Assembly: GCA_034007745.1 (NCBI GenBank)
Contig: JAVEQI010000043.1
Span: 1-18,482 of the forward strand
DNA: 18,482 bases
Direction: 5' to 3'
Source: Desulforapulum sp034007745
Lineage (GTDB): Bacteria > Desulfobacterota > Desulfobacteria > Desulfobacterales > Desulfobacteraceae
Each line of letters begins with the position of its first letter. Within the stretch, counting starts at the first letter, position 1. The position numbers were made by a program, and so were the translations under genes. The notes under the pieces were generated by a model. It had not been told where the DNA came from and made no database searches. It saw only the letters and a list, made by a program, of their open reading frames with translations. Below, in pieces: positions 1 to 7,304 of this stretch.

Positions 1-1782
1 CCGGGCAATGAACACCATTTTAAAGCCTCAATAACCGGAGAATTTCCCGACCACATCCACCCCACGCCTGAAAACCTTGTCTTCAAGATCGGGGCCCAGG
101 TGATGTTCCTCCGTAACGACACTTCGCCTGAACGACGCTTTTACAACGGAAAAATCGGTAAAATCCTATCCATCGCAAACCAGCAGATTCGAATCCTCTG
201 CCCGGATGAGACCGACGAAATTGTGGTTGAACCGGTTGAATGGGAAAACATAAAATACACGGTCAACCCGGAAACCAAAGAAATCCAGGAGGAGGTCATT
301 GGCAAATTCAAACAGTTTCCCCTCAAGCTTGCCTGGGCCATCACCATTCATAAGAGCCAGGGGCTGACCTTTGAAAGGGCCGTGATCGACGCCCAGTCGG
401 CCTTTACCCACGGTCAGATATACGTGGCCCTGAGCCGGTGCAAGAGCTTTGAGGGCATGATTCTAAGTTCTCCCCTTCCCTCCCATGGCATTGAACCTGA
501 CGGGGCCGTGCTGGATTATCTCGAAACTGCCCGGCAGAATCCACCATCTGAAACAGGGCTGACAAGCGCCCGAATAGTCTTTCAGCAGCAGCTGCTTTTG
601 GAGTGTTTTAATTTTGGATCCCTGTACAACCGCCTCAACTACCTTGCCAGGATACTTGTCGGCAACAGCAACCTTGTTCAGATCTCAGGAGGTGTTGACT
701 TTCAGAACTTACAAAAAGAGGCCGGTGAAAATATTTTTTCGGTGGGGGAAAAGTTCACCCAGCAGTTGAGATCCATCTTCCGGGACAATATCATCCCGGA
801 TTCAGACGATCATACAAACGAGAGAACCTCCAGGGCTTCCGGGTGGTTTCAGGAGAAGTTTGCACAAACCTTCAACGATTTTGTAGAACGGTTCCAGGTG
901 GAAACGGACAACAGGGAGCTCTCCCGAAGGATCGACAACGCCTTAACAAACCTGAAGCAGGAAATTGCCGTAAAGCTTGCAGGAATCAAGGCCTGCGAAC
1001 AAGGCTTTAACCCGACCCGTTATCTTGGCGCCGTGGCAGAAGCGGAGATGGATTTCGCCCCTGAAAAGAGCAAAAAGAGCACCTCCCCAGACTATGGCGA
1101 ATCAGACATCGAACATCCTGAGCTGTTCCAATCCCTCAAAGAGTGGCGCAGGGCCAGGGCCAACGAGGATGGTGTACCGGCCTTTGTGGTCCTCCATCAG
1201 AAGGTGCTGATCCAGATCGTTGTCAACCTGCCGGACAACCCTTCGGATCTTAAAAAAATCAAAGGCGTAGGCGACAAAACCCTGGAGAAGTACGGCCATG
1301 ATATCCTTCAAAGGGTCCTGGACTATCGCAAACAGCACGGGATAAAAGAGGTTGTTTTGCCCAGGCCCCGGCACCCATTAAAAACCTTGTCTCCTAATAA
1401 AGGGGAAGACCAGAAATCCGATCCAGACAAGAAAAAGAAGCCCGGGAAAAAAAACAGGGCAAGGGATGACTCCACCCCGTCAGATACCGTGCAGGCAAGC
1501 TTTGATCTCTTTGAAAAGGGGTTGACCATTGCAGATATTGCAAAGGAGAGGGGTCTTGTGGAAAACACCATCCAGGGGCATCTGAGCTTTTATGTCGAAA
1601 ACGGCACACTGGATATTGACAGGCTCCTCTCACCGGAAAAACAAAAGGCCATCAAAACTGCCATGGACAAGCTTGGGAAAGAGGCACTGTCACCCATCAA
1701 GGCCGAGCTGGGAAACGGTTATTCCTACGGCGATATCAAGCTTATGACGGCCCTTGAAAAACACCTTTCCCCAAAAGAATAA
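1..1782 (+). CDS. PIF1-like helicase with C-terminal HRDC and HTH domains (5' end outside window)
   Basis: The reading frame is open from base 1, so the start and the Walker A/B half of the ATPase lie upstream. 593 codons are visible. Near the visible N-terminus, VFKIGAQVMFLRND is typical of PIF1/RecD-type superfamily 1 helicases. At codons 115-122, TIHKSQGL followed by GQIYVALSRC is the UvrD_C_2 motif V/VI block with the arginine finger. Codons about 375-450 (LFQSLKEWRRAR through KIKGVGDKTLEKYG) look like an HRDC nucleic-acid-binding domain. A Lys/Arg-rich linker follows. Codons about 493-590 (DLFEKGLTIADIAKERGL) match the HTH_40 helicase-tail domain. It is expected to be a cytoplasmic 5'-3' DNA helicase in replication or repair; polarity comes from the family, not from the sequence. 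The gene ends just before repeat R1 copy A. Confidence 0.9.
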   Translation, partial: PGNEHHFKASITGEFPDHIHPTPENLVFKIGAQVMFLRNDTSPERRFYNGKIGKILSIANQQIRILCPDETDEIVVEPVEWENIKYTVNPETKEIQEEVIGKFKQFPLKLAWAITIHKSQGLTFERAVIDAQSAFTHGQIYVALSRCKSFEGMILSSPLPSHGIEPDGAVLDYLETARQNPPSETGLTSARIVFQQQLLLECFNFGSLYNRLNYLARILVGNSNLVQISGGVDFQNLQKEAGENIFSVGEKFTQQLRSIFRDNIIPDSDDHTNERTSRASGWFQEKFAQTFNDFVERFQVETDNRELSRRIDNALTNLKQEIAVKLAGIKACEQGFNPTRYLGAVAEAEMDFAPEKSKKSTSPDYGESDIEHPELFQSLKEWRRARANEDGVPAFVVLHQKVLIQIVVNLPDNPSDLKKIKGVGDKTLEKYGHDILQRVLDYRKQHGIKEVVLPRPRHPLKTLSPNKGEDQKSDPDKKKKPGKKNRARDDSTPSDTVQASFDLFEKGLTIADIAKERGLVENTIQGHLSFYVENGTLDIDRLLSPEKQKAIKTAMDKLGKEALSPIKAELGNGYSYGDIKLMTALEKHLSPKE

Positions 1783-1788
1783 TCATAA

Positions 1789-1832
1789 AACCCACATGTC
1801 CTCACGGACACAACGAACAATGAAATTTGATG
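1789..1832 (+). repeat. Dispersed repeat R1, copy A (partial)
   Basis: This begins six bases after the helicase stop codon. It contains a small hairpin TGTCC-TCAC-GGACA (1797-1810) and continues with a GAAATTTGATG segment. The first 22 bases from 1791 match the complement of 8919-8940 (copy C) with one difference, and copy B at 2022 carries the same block. The 3' half of the fuller copies is not recognisable here. It may act as a post-gene hairpin; there is no T-run for a classical terminator. Confidence 0.6.
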
Positions 1833-1860
1833 TCACAGGGTGGGAAATGGTGTCATTCCG

Positions 1861-1971
1861 CCCCCTTTGGTTATCCTGACCGGAACGCAAAACGTCGGGG
1901 GTCACTTTGACACTTCTTAAATATTTCGACCCTTTGGTTTTGAATGTTCCGGTCAGGAAAACCAAAGGGGG
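1861..1971. repeat. Long imperfect palindrome with 26-bp arms
   Basis: The left arm 1861-1886 and right arm 1946-1971 are reverse complements at 25 of 26 positions (CCCCCTTTGG... and ...CCAAAGGGGG). The spacer is 59 bases, and a further CCCTTTGGTTTTG segment at 1930-1942 lies just inside the right arm. It lies between R1 copies A and B. No transposase gene is nearby. It could be a BIME/MITE-like element or a strong RNA hairpin in the helicase 3' region. I see no real gene in the whole 1783-2286 stretch. Confidence 0.75.
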
Positions 1972-2021
1972 CTCTAAAACCGAGGCTCCTACAGTGATGT
2001 TTCGGTGGGAGTTTCATATAA

Positions 2022-2109
2022 AACCGACACGTCCTTACAGACACAACAAAGGTTGAAACTTGAATCAGGACGGAGCTTTGTTTCTTGTCTCTTGTTTCAA
2101 GTTTCTTGA
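2022..2109 (+). repeat. Dispersed repeat R1, copy B
   Basis: The layout is a GTCCTTACAGAC mini-hairpin at 2031-2042, then inverted 10-mers GAAACTTGAA (2055-2064) and TTCAAGTTTC (2096-2105) around a 31-base spacer containing CTTTGTTTCTTG. Copy C, on the other strand at 8861-8940, shows the same order and most of the same bases, apart from about six extra bases in this copy. No coding potential is supported. Confidence 0.7.
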
Positions 2110-2286
2110 GCAGGCGGGCGGGGTCAGTCTTTTGATATCTTAAAATCCTTGCCAGAGTTGAACACCATGGATATAATTGATTCCCTAAGCAAGATACAAT
2201 AAAATCAAGACGCTTTGATCTAATGAACCACATGCATCGGGTCTGACATCCGATATGAGAATCAATTAAAAACCTGGGATAACTTT

Positions 2287-3372
2287 ATGGTAACTGAAAA
2301 AATAAGATTTTTTAAACATATTCAAAAGTCTGTCATTCACAATCCCATGATGAACAATGAACTGGATACCCAGGAGCTGGAAATACGCAAAGACCCGTTG
2401 ACCGGAGCTCAGAGTGTATTCAACCCGAGACTTGCGGATAAGGCGACGATATTTTTTGGAAAAAGCGATACATCACTCATTAAACGACTGGCAAAACAAA
2501 GCCAGGTTAACTGTTTTTTGTGCGAGGACAGGTGGAAGCGGCTCACGCCCACCTATCCAGCGGATCTGATCCCTGAAGGGCGCATTCAGATCGGCCAGGC
2601 TGTTCTGTTTCCAAACATCTTCCCCGCCGCCCAGATCCATGGGGTGATCCGAGTGGGAGACAAACACCATGTGCCCCTGGCAGAATTTGATTCGGCAACG
2701 GTTGCGGATGCTTTTGAGACATCACTTACGCTGGCCAGACGTTTGAAGGCGACCAATTCAGGGGTTAAATTCCTGACCATCAACGGAAATTATCTGGGGC
2801 CTGCCGGTGCCAGTATTGCCCATCCCCATTTTCAGGTGGTTGGTGGAGACCTTCCGTTTACCTATCTTGAAAACATTATGAACCTCTCCCGTAAATATTT
2901 TCAAAGACACCAGACCTGTTTCTGGAATGATCTGCTGGAACTTGAAAAAACAGTCAATGAGCGATACATCGGTTCCACTGGTCCGGTGAAATGGCTGGCA
3001 TCTTTTTCTCCTTCAGGCGCCAACGAGGTTATCGGGATTCTGCCGGAGCGGAGCCACTTTCTGGAATTTGATCAAAATGACGTGGCCGGTCTGGCCCTGG
3101 GCCTGGTGAAGGTCCTTGGCGGATATGCGGGTATGGGAATTTCCACATTCAATTTTTCACTTTACTCTGGTGCCCTGGGTGAGACTGACGGATCGTTTCG
3201 GTGTATCATCCGGGTAATTTCCCGGCAGAACGTCTATGAGAACTACCGAACAGACGATTATTTCCTGCAAAAACTTTTAGACAACGAACTTATCATCACC
3301 CCGCCGGAAATCATGGTGAAAAACTTTCGAGCTTTATGGAAAACTCCGGCTGAAGCCTCACCGGAAAGTTAA
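2287..3372 (+). CDS. GalT-like HIT-superfamily protein (nucleotidyltransferase/hydrolase)
   Basis: This 361-residue protein has the galactose-1-phosphate uridylyltransferase (GalT) plan. There is a CFLC pair (C76, C79) of the zinc-binding type, then FPNIFPAAQIHGVI and DKHHVPLAEF, then the active-site triad segment IAHPHFQV (H179-P-H181), in which the second His is the usual nucleophile position. GalT enzymes are about 330-360 residues and transfer NMP between sugar phosphates via a uridylyl-His intermediate. The true substrate here cannot be read; a relative acting on dinucleoside polyphosphates is also possible. The start is uncertain: the spacer before ATG 2287 holds only a weak GGGATA, and ATG 2341 or 2347 is an alternative. 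It ends 57 bases before the small-protein/DsrE pair and may be cotranscribed with it. Confidence 0.75.
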   Translation: MVTEKIRFFKHIQKSVIHNPMMNNELDTQELEIRKDPLTGAQSVFNPRLADKATIFFGKSDTSLIKRLAKQSQVNCFLCEDRWKRLTPTYPADLIPEGRIQIGQAVLFPNIFPAAQIHGVIRVGDKHHVPLAEFDSATVADAFETSLTLARRLKATNSGVKFLTINGNYLGPAGASIAHPHFQVVGGDLPFTYLENIMNLSRKYFQRHQTCFWNDLLELEKTVNERYIGSTGPVKWLASFSPSGANEVIGILPERSHFLEFDQNDVAGLALGLVKVLGGYAGMGISTFNFSLYSGALGETDGSFRCIIRVISRQNVYENYRTDDYFLQKLLDNELIITPPEIMVKNFRALWKTPAEASPES

Positions 3373-3429
3373 AAAATACAATTCGTGGATCTAATTTTTT
3401 CAAATCTTCACAAACAGGAGGAGAATCCC

Positions 3430-3669
3430 ATGACCGACATCTGGCTCAGCACCCTTAAAACAGCAACACCCCAGGAAGGCTTCGAACTTGCCATCAAGCT
3501 TTCCCGTATGGCTGTCAAATACACTCAACCTTCCGGTGAAATCCGTACAAAGCTAAGGGAAGATTACGCCAACAATGCCGACAGCTTGATTGCGACCTCA
3601 CAGGTTGTGGCTGTCAACTATCAAACGGTGGCTGCGGCAAATGATTACTGGAAAGAGGAGAAACCATGA
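3430..3669 (+). CDS. Small uncharacterised protein (79 aa) coupled to the DsrE-like gene
   Basis: ATG 3430 is chosen over an in-frame GTG at 3385 because a strong AGGAGG Shine-Dalgarno (3417-3422) sits eight bases before it. The protein is acidic to neutral, largely helical by composition, with no Cys, no signal peptide and no membrane segment (MTDIWLSTLKTATPQEG...). I do not recognise the family. Its TGA stop overlaps the ATG of the next gene in an ATGA junction (3666-3669), so translation is probably coupled and the two proteins may be functional partners in sulfur or redox handling. That role is inference from context only. Confidence 0.8.
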   Translation: MTDIWLSTLKTATPQEGFELAIKLSRMAVKYTQPSGEIRTKLREDYANNADSLIATSQVVAVNYQTVAAANDYWKEEKP

Positions 3670-3970
3670 AAACCCTATTTATTATTTCCACAAGTGACGG
3701 AGAAACAATTTACAATGCTATGAGGCTTGCCAATATAGGCGTAAAAAACGAGGATGAGGTAAGTGTTTTTATGCTTGGCAAGGGGGTGCTCTTTGAACAG
3801 TCGGGCACAGAAGAATTCAACGTGATGGAGCAGATGAACAAGTTTGAAGGCGATTTCTATGTCTGAGGCGTCTGCATGAAATCCCACGGTCTTGCGGGAT
3901 CAGGAACTTGCCCCATAGGTTGGATGGACGACCTGTATGCGATTATAAAAGAATCTGACAAGGTTCTAAA
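3666..3970 (+). CDS. DsrE-like protein, probable selenoprotein (UGA = Sec67); 3' end lost in assembly gap
   Basis: The frame opened by ATG 3666 (Shine-Dalgarno GAGGAG at 3656-3661) meets TGA at 3864-3866 and then continues in the same frame with no further stop to the N run. Across the TGA the product reads GDFYV-U-GVCMKSHGL, followed by GTCPIGWMDDLYAIIKESDKVL. DsrE/TusD-type proteins usually have Cys at this point (YVCGxCxKxRG), so UGA replaces a conserved redox Cys and makes a U67-x-x-C70 pair. The N-terminal MKTLFIISTSDGETIYNAMRL and VSVFMLGKGV fit the DsrE fold. A SECIS-like hairpin lies 14 bases downstream. About 101 codons are visible, close to the usual 105-115. An expected role is cytoplasmic persulfide/thiol chemistry. 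The alternatives, a nonsense mutation or sequencing error, are less likely given the motif and hairpin. Confidence 0.85.
3867..3903 (+). promoter_or_regulatory. Candidate bacterial SECIS element for the DsrE-like gene
   Basis: AUCCC (3881-3885) pairs with GGGAU (3896-3900). After one A-C mismatch, C3887 pairs with G3894, which leaves an apical loop GGUCUU. The loop begins with G and starts 21 bases after the UGA, inside the usual bacterial range, and resembles the GGUCU loop of the E. coli fdhF SECIS. A lower helix CUG (3872-3874) with CAG (3901-3903), separated by a bulge, may extend it. It would recruit SelB with Sec-tRNA. Confidence 0.7.
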
Positions 3971-4070
3971 NNNNNNNNNNNNNNNNNNNNNNNNNNNNNN
4001 NNNNNNNNNNNNNNNNNNNNNNNNNNNNNNNNNNNNNNNNNNNNNNNNNNNNNNNNNNNNNNNNNNNNNN
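3971..4070. other. Assembly gap (100 N)
   Basis: A run of exactly 100 unknown bases, the conventional placeholder for a scaffold join. It removes the end of the DsrE-like gene and borders a heptamer tandem array, a likely cause of the assembly break. True distance and content are unknown. Confidence 0.98.
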
Positions 4071-4126
4071 ACTCCCAACTCCCAACTCCCAACTCCCTAA
4101 TACCTAATACCTAATACCCAGCAACC
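4071..4126. repeat. Heptamer tandem repeat array (ACTCCCA / AATACCT)
   Basis: Consecutive 7-base units: ACTCCCA three times, ACTCCCT, AATACCT twice, AATACCC, and a degenerate AGCAACC. A lone AACTCCC follows. The array may continue into the gap. The 7-base period is the same as in the arrays at 7263 and 11204, with different unit sequences. Apart from the ATPase remnant, the remaining bases up to 4280 show nothing recognisable. Confidence 0.9.
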
Positions 4127-4140
4127 AAACTCCCACAAAC

Positions 4141-4204
4141 CCGCCATCATAAGCCCTAGGCCAGCAAACCTCGGAGCTCCGGATCCAAGAACGGCCATAA
4201 ACGC
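4141..4204 (-). pseudogene. Remnant of the 3' end of a nucleoside-type ABC ATPase gene
   Basis: This aligns without gaps to 7309-7372, the 3' end of the ATPase gene downstream; about 51 of 64 bases agree by eye. On the minus strand it reads FMAVLGSGAPRFAGLGLMMAG, against FMAVLDSGDPRLADIGLMMAG in the intact gene. Upstream in the gene sense (past 4204) similarity vanishes, and no start or ATPase motifs exist before htpX. As in the intact gene, heptamer repeats follow directly after MMAG. It is either a decayed paralogue or a piece copied by recombination. Confidence 0.7.
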
Positions 4205-4280
4205 TTGATTTTGAGCAGACCGATCTTATAGTTGTCTTAAATCACTTTAATCGCAAACTTTAATTTTCATGAGGAGAACC

Positions 4281-5210
4281 ATGGGAAACCATATAAAAAC
4301 CGTTTTTCTGCTGACTGCCATGACCGGGCTGTTTTTGGTGCTCGGATACACCCTGGGAGGAGAGTCGGGCATGATCATCGCTTTGGTCATCGCCCTGGCC
4401 ATGAACTTTTTTTCCTACTGGCATTCCCATACCATTGTGTTGAAAATGTATAGAGCACAGCCCCTGGACCGGTCCCGGGCACCGGAACTGCATGATACTG
4501 TGGCCCGTCTGGCCCAGCGGGCCGGACTGCCCATGCCGACACTTTACGTGATTCCCCAGGATGCGCCCAACGCCTTTGCCACAGGCAGGGACCCTGAGCA
4601 CGGGGTGGTGGCGGTCACCGAAGGGCTGCTGCGCCTGATGAACCAGGAGGAGCTGGAAGGGGTTCTGGCCCACGAACTAGGGCATATCAAGAACCGGGAC
4701 ATTCTGATTTCCACCATTGTGGCCACCCTGGCCGGTGCCATAATGTTTGTGGCGTCCATGGCCCGTTTTTCTGCATTTTTCGGGGGCAGGGACAACAGGG
4801 AAGGCGGCCTGGGATTTGTAGGTGTGATCGCCATGTCCATCCTGGCACCCATGGCGGCCATGGTGGTGCAGATGGCTGTCTCTCGATCCAGGGAATATCT
4901 GGCCGATGCCACTGCGGCCCAGATCACGGGCCAACCCCAGGGGCTGGCCTCAGCCCTGGCCAAACTGGGGGAATATACACGCAGGGGGGCCACTGTTAAT
5001 GCCAATCCTTCCACGGCCCATATGTTCATTGTTAATCCCTTGTCCGGTAGGCAGTTTGCCAATTTATTCTCCACTCATCCGCCCCTGGAAGAGCGAATTA
5101 AACGTCTGAGCGGGTCCAGACCTTCCACCCATTCGGGCCCCCGGAATACAACTGAACAAAAATCAACCATGGCCGAGCAAGGCCGCAAATTCTGGGATTC
5201 CTTGTCCTGA
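4281..5210 (+). CDS. htpX: Membrane zinc metalloprotease HtpX (M48 family)
   Basis: HtpX degrades misfolded or surplus inner-membrane proteins and complements FtsH. The 309-residue product has two N-terminal membrane segments (TVFLLTAMTGLFLVLGYTL and MIIALVIALAMNFF), then the M48 core with NAFATGR, and the zinc site HELGH (H131, E132, H135). Two more hydrophobic segments follow (about 145-165 and 180-200), with the third zinc ligand in SREYLADA and a C-terminal STHPPLEERI, all standard for HtpX. ATG 4281 has GAGGAG at 4271-4276; the in-frame ATG at 4269 lies upstream of that site and is rejected. It is a monocistronic gene converging on the ABC operon. In other bacteria htpX is under envelope- or heat-stress control; no such promoter was identified here. 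Confidence 0.95.
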   Translation: MGNHIKTVFLLTAMTGLFLVLGYTLGGESGMIIALVIALAMNFFSYWHSHTIVLKMYRAQPLDRSRAPELHDTVARLAQRAGLPMPTLYVIPQDAPNAFATGRDPEHGVVAVTEGLLRLMNQEELEGVLAHELGHIKNRDILISTIVATLAGAIMFVASMARFSAFFGGRDNREGGLGFVGVIAMSILAPMAAMVVQMAVSRSREYLADATAAQITGQPQGLASALAKLGEYTRRGATVNANPSTAHMFIVNPLSGRQFANLFSTHPPLEERIKRLSGSRPSTHSGPRNTTEQKSTMAEQGRKFWDSLS

Positions 5211-5237
5211 ACGATGCCTATGTCTACTAACTACTAT

Positions 5238-6158
5238 TCACCTTTCCCCCCTCTTATATGGCTCACCAAGCTTCTCAGGAGCGTTAAGCTTCTTGTTGCC
5301 CGAAAGGCTCATTCCAAGGAGAATCAACAGGGTGGCGAGATAGGGCAGCATGGCAAGAAAGTTGGGGGAGATCCCTAGGGGCTGGAGGAGATACTGGAGG
5401 ACAAAAATGCCCCCAAAGAGAAAGGCACCAAAGATGGCACGGCCCGGGTTCCAGAGGGAAAAGATGGTCAGGGCGATCACGATCCAGCCCCTGCCTGCGG
5501 TCATGCCTTCGATCCAGGATTTGGAGTAGGAGGTGGAGAGATGGGCTCCGGCCATGGCGGAAAAGCCACCGCCGATGATGACGCTCATATACCGGATGAG
5601 GTTGACATTCACCCCCTGGGTTTCGGTTGCCCTGGGATTTTCCCCGGTTGATCTCACCTTTATCCCGAGACTTGTTCTTTCCAGAAAAAACCAGGCCCCC
5701 AGGGCAAGAATAATGGCCATGTAAAAAAACGGGGTCTGGTCGAAGAATATCGGTCCGACAACCGGTATGTCAGACAGGTAGGGAATGGCAAAGTCGTCCA
5801 TCTTGACCTCAAGGGGTTTGCCCACATAGGGTTTTCCCAGCATGCCGGAAAGGCCGAGGCCGATCATGGTAAGGGCAAGGCCCGACACAACCTGGTTGGC
5901 CTGGAGGGTAACCGATGCAAAGGCGTGGATCACCGACACCAGCATTCCGGCACCAATGGCGGCCATGAGTCCAAGCCAGGGGTTGCCCGTTGTGTAGGTG
6001 ACTATAAATGCCACCACAGCCCCCACGCTCATCACCCCCTCTACCCCGAGGTTTAGAATCCCGGAACGCTCGCAGATCACCTCACCCACCGTTCCAAGGA
6101 GAAGGGGCGTTCCTGCGATCATGGTTCTTTCAACCACCGATATGACAACATCTTGCAT
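5238..6158 (-). CDS. BMP-family ABC transporter permease, second subunit (YufQ/NupQ-like)
   Basis: This 306-residue integral membrane protein of the BPD_transp_2 type is the smaller of the two permeases of a nucleoside/simple-sugar importer. The N-terminal GEVICERSGILNLGVEGVM is the family hallmark, followed by about eight hydrophobic segments. A cytoplasmic loop with STGENPRATETQGVNV matches the site where this class contacts the ATPase. The C-terminus is charged and cytoplasmic. Its ATG (6156-6158) follows the TAG stop of the preceding permease with no gap, so translation is coupled. It is the last gene of the operon, and its 3' end lies 27 bases from the htpX stop in convergent orientation. 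Confidence 0.92.
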   Translation of the reverse strand: MQDVVISVVERTMIAGTPLLLGTVGEVICERSGILNLGVEGVMSVGAVVAFIVTYTTGNPWLGLMAAIGAGMLVSVIHAFASVTLQANQVVSGLALTMIGLGLSGMLGKPYVGKPLEVKMDDFAIPYLSDIPVVGPIFFDQTPFFYMAIILALGAWFFLERTSLGIKVRSTGENPRATETQGVNVNLIRYMSVIIGGGFSAMAGAHLSTSYSKSWIEGMTAGRGWIVIALTIFSLWNPGRAIFGAFLFGGIFVLQYLLQPLGISPNFLAMLPYLATLLILLGMSLSGNKKLNAPEKLGEPYKRGER

Positions 6159-7235
6159 CTATCTACCCCATTTTATGGTAATTTTGTTCTTGAAAAAAAA
6201 GTCGCCCATGATCAGGCAGACCAGAAGGATGCCGTTGACGATCTGAACCGTTGCTGCGGGCAGACCAAGGGAAATCTGTATGGCATCACCGCCCACCAGG
6301 ATTCCGGCAAAGAAAAGACCCGACACAATGGCATAAACCGGATTGAGCTTGGCAAGCCAGGCCACTATAATGGCCGTAAACCCATAGCCCGACGATATTG
6401 CTGCGGGATAGGTGAGATGATGATGGATTCCCGCCACTTCCCCCACCCCTGCCAGGCCTGCCATGCCGCCGCTTATGGCCATCACGATAAGGGAAGTCTT
6501 GAAAAAATTAATCCCGGCATATCGGCCGGCATCCGGGTTTTCCCCGATAACTCTTACCTCGTAGCCGAATCGAGTCTTGAAAACGACGACCCAGAGAATC
6601 CCGACAGCCACCAGCGCCAGCAGCAGGGTGAGGTAGTGAATCCTGGAGCCTGGGATGACCCCGAGTGTGGCTGTGTCAACGAGGTTGTCCGTACCGGGAA
6701 ACCCGAACCTTGTCTTTCCCTTCCAAGGCCCCACAATGAGTAGGGTGACAAGTTCGGCACAGATGTAGTTGAGCATCAGGGTGGAGATCACCTCGTTGAT
6801 GGAAAACCTCACCTTCAGAATGGCAGGGATTAACCCCCACAGGCCGCCACCAATAAATCCGGCAAGGAACATCAGGGGAATGATCACCGCCGAGGGCAGG
6901 TGAGGCCCCCAGGCAAGGCCCACCCAGGTGCTGGCAATAGCACCCATAAGCAATTGCCCCTCGGCCCCGATGTTCCAGAATCTCGCCCTGAAGGCAAGGG
7001 TCAGACCCCCGCCGATGATGATCAGGGGTATGGCCTTGGTAACGGTCTCCTTGAACCCGTACATGGAACCGAAGGAACCGAGGAAAATCTTTGAAATGGC
7101 AAAAAAGGGATTGACCCCGCAGACCACAAACACAAGGCCGATGGCACAGAGCCCCGCCCCAAGCGAAGCCACGTTGGTCAAAAACGACCTCAACTCGGTG
7201 GTGGTTTCCCTGTCGCTGACTTTTATTCTAAACAT
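6159..7235 (-). CDS. BMP-family ABC transporter permease, first subunit (YufP/NupP-like)
   Basis: A 358-residue membrane protein, the larger permease partner. The first segment (SLGAGLCAIGLVFVVCGVNP) is followed by LTLAFRARFWNIGAEGQLLMG, in which NIGAEGQ is the diagnostic motif of this permease class. The loop ENPDAGRYAGIN corresponds to the GENPRAT loop of its partner and is expected to dock on the ATPase. About nine membrane segments are visible. ATG 7233-7235 is preceded by CAGGAT as a modest ribosome site. The 50 bases separating it from the ATPase stop hold part of a heptamer repeat array. Confidence 0.92.
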   Translation of the reverse strand: MFRIKVSDRETTTELRSFLTNVASLGAGLCAIGLVFVVCGVNPFFAISKIFLGSFGSMYGFKETVTKAIPLIIIGGGLTLAFRARFWNIGAEGQLLMGAIASTWVGLAWGPHLPSAVIIPLMFLAGFIGGGLWGLIPAILKVRFSINEVISTLMLNYICAELVTLLIVGPWKGKTRFGFPGTDNLVDTATLGVIPGSRIHYLTLLLALVAVGILWVVVFKTRFGYEVRVIGENPDAGRYAGINFFKTSLIVMAISGGMAGLAGVGEVAGIHHHLTYPAAISSGYGFTAIIVAWLAKLNPVYAIVSGLFFAGILVGGDAIQISLGLPAATVQIVNGILLVCLIMGDFFFKNKITIKWGR

Positions 7236-7262
7236 ACAAATTTATCCTGATACTTTTTGAGA

Positions 7263-7304
7263 AGCAGTTAGCTATTAGCTAAAACCTAACAGCTAACAGC
7301 TAAC
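7263..7304. repeat. Heptamer tandem repeat array (AGCTAAC)
   Basis: Six in-phase 7-base units: AGCAGTT, AGCTATT, AGCTAAA, ACCTAAC, AGCTAAC, AGCTAAC. The array runs into the 3' end of the ATPase gene and supplies its last residues (LAVSC) and its TAG stop. The consensus is the same as in the array at 11204-11266. Confidence 0.85.

Noticed and set aside
1871..2233. 120-codon minus-strand ORF in the intergenic region
   Set aside because: It runs through the palindrome and R1 copy B, has no ribosome site or recognisable domain, and its composition is that of translated repeats.
3867..4100. Separate ORF starting at 3876 across the gap, or a nonsense-mutated dsrE pseudogene
   Set aside because: It is in the same frame as the ORF at 3666, continues the DsrE family motif exactly at the TGA, and is followed by a SECIS-like hairpin; one selenoprotein gene explains all of it.
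4071..4126. CRISPR array
   Set aside because: Units are contiguous heptamers without spacers, and no cas genes are present.
4544..5074. 176-codon minus-strand ORF
   Set aside because: It overlaps the HELGH-containing core of htpX on the opposite strand and shows no protein family signal.
5218..5240. Further heptamer array after the second permease stop (CTACTAA-like)
   Set aside because: Only two to three degenerate units can be seen, which could arise by chance.
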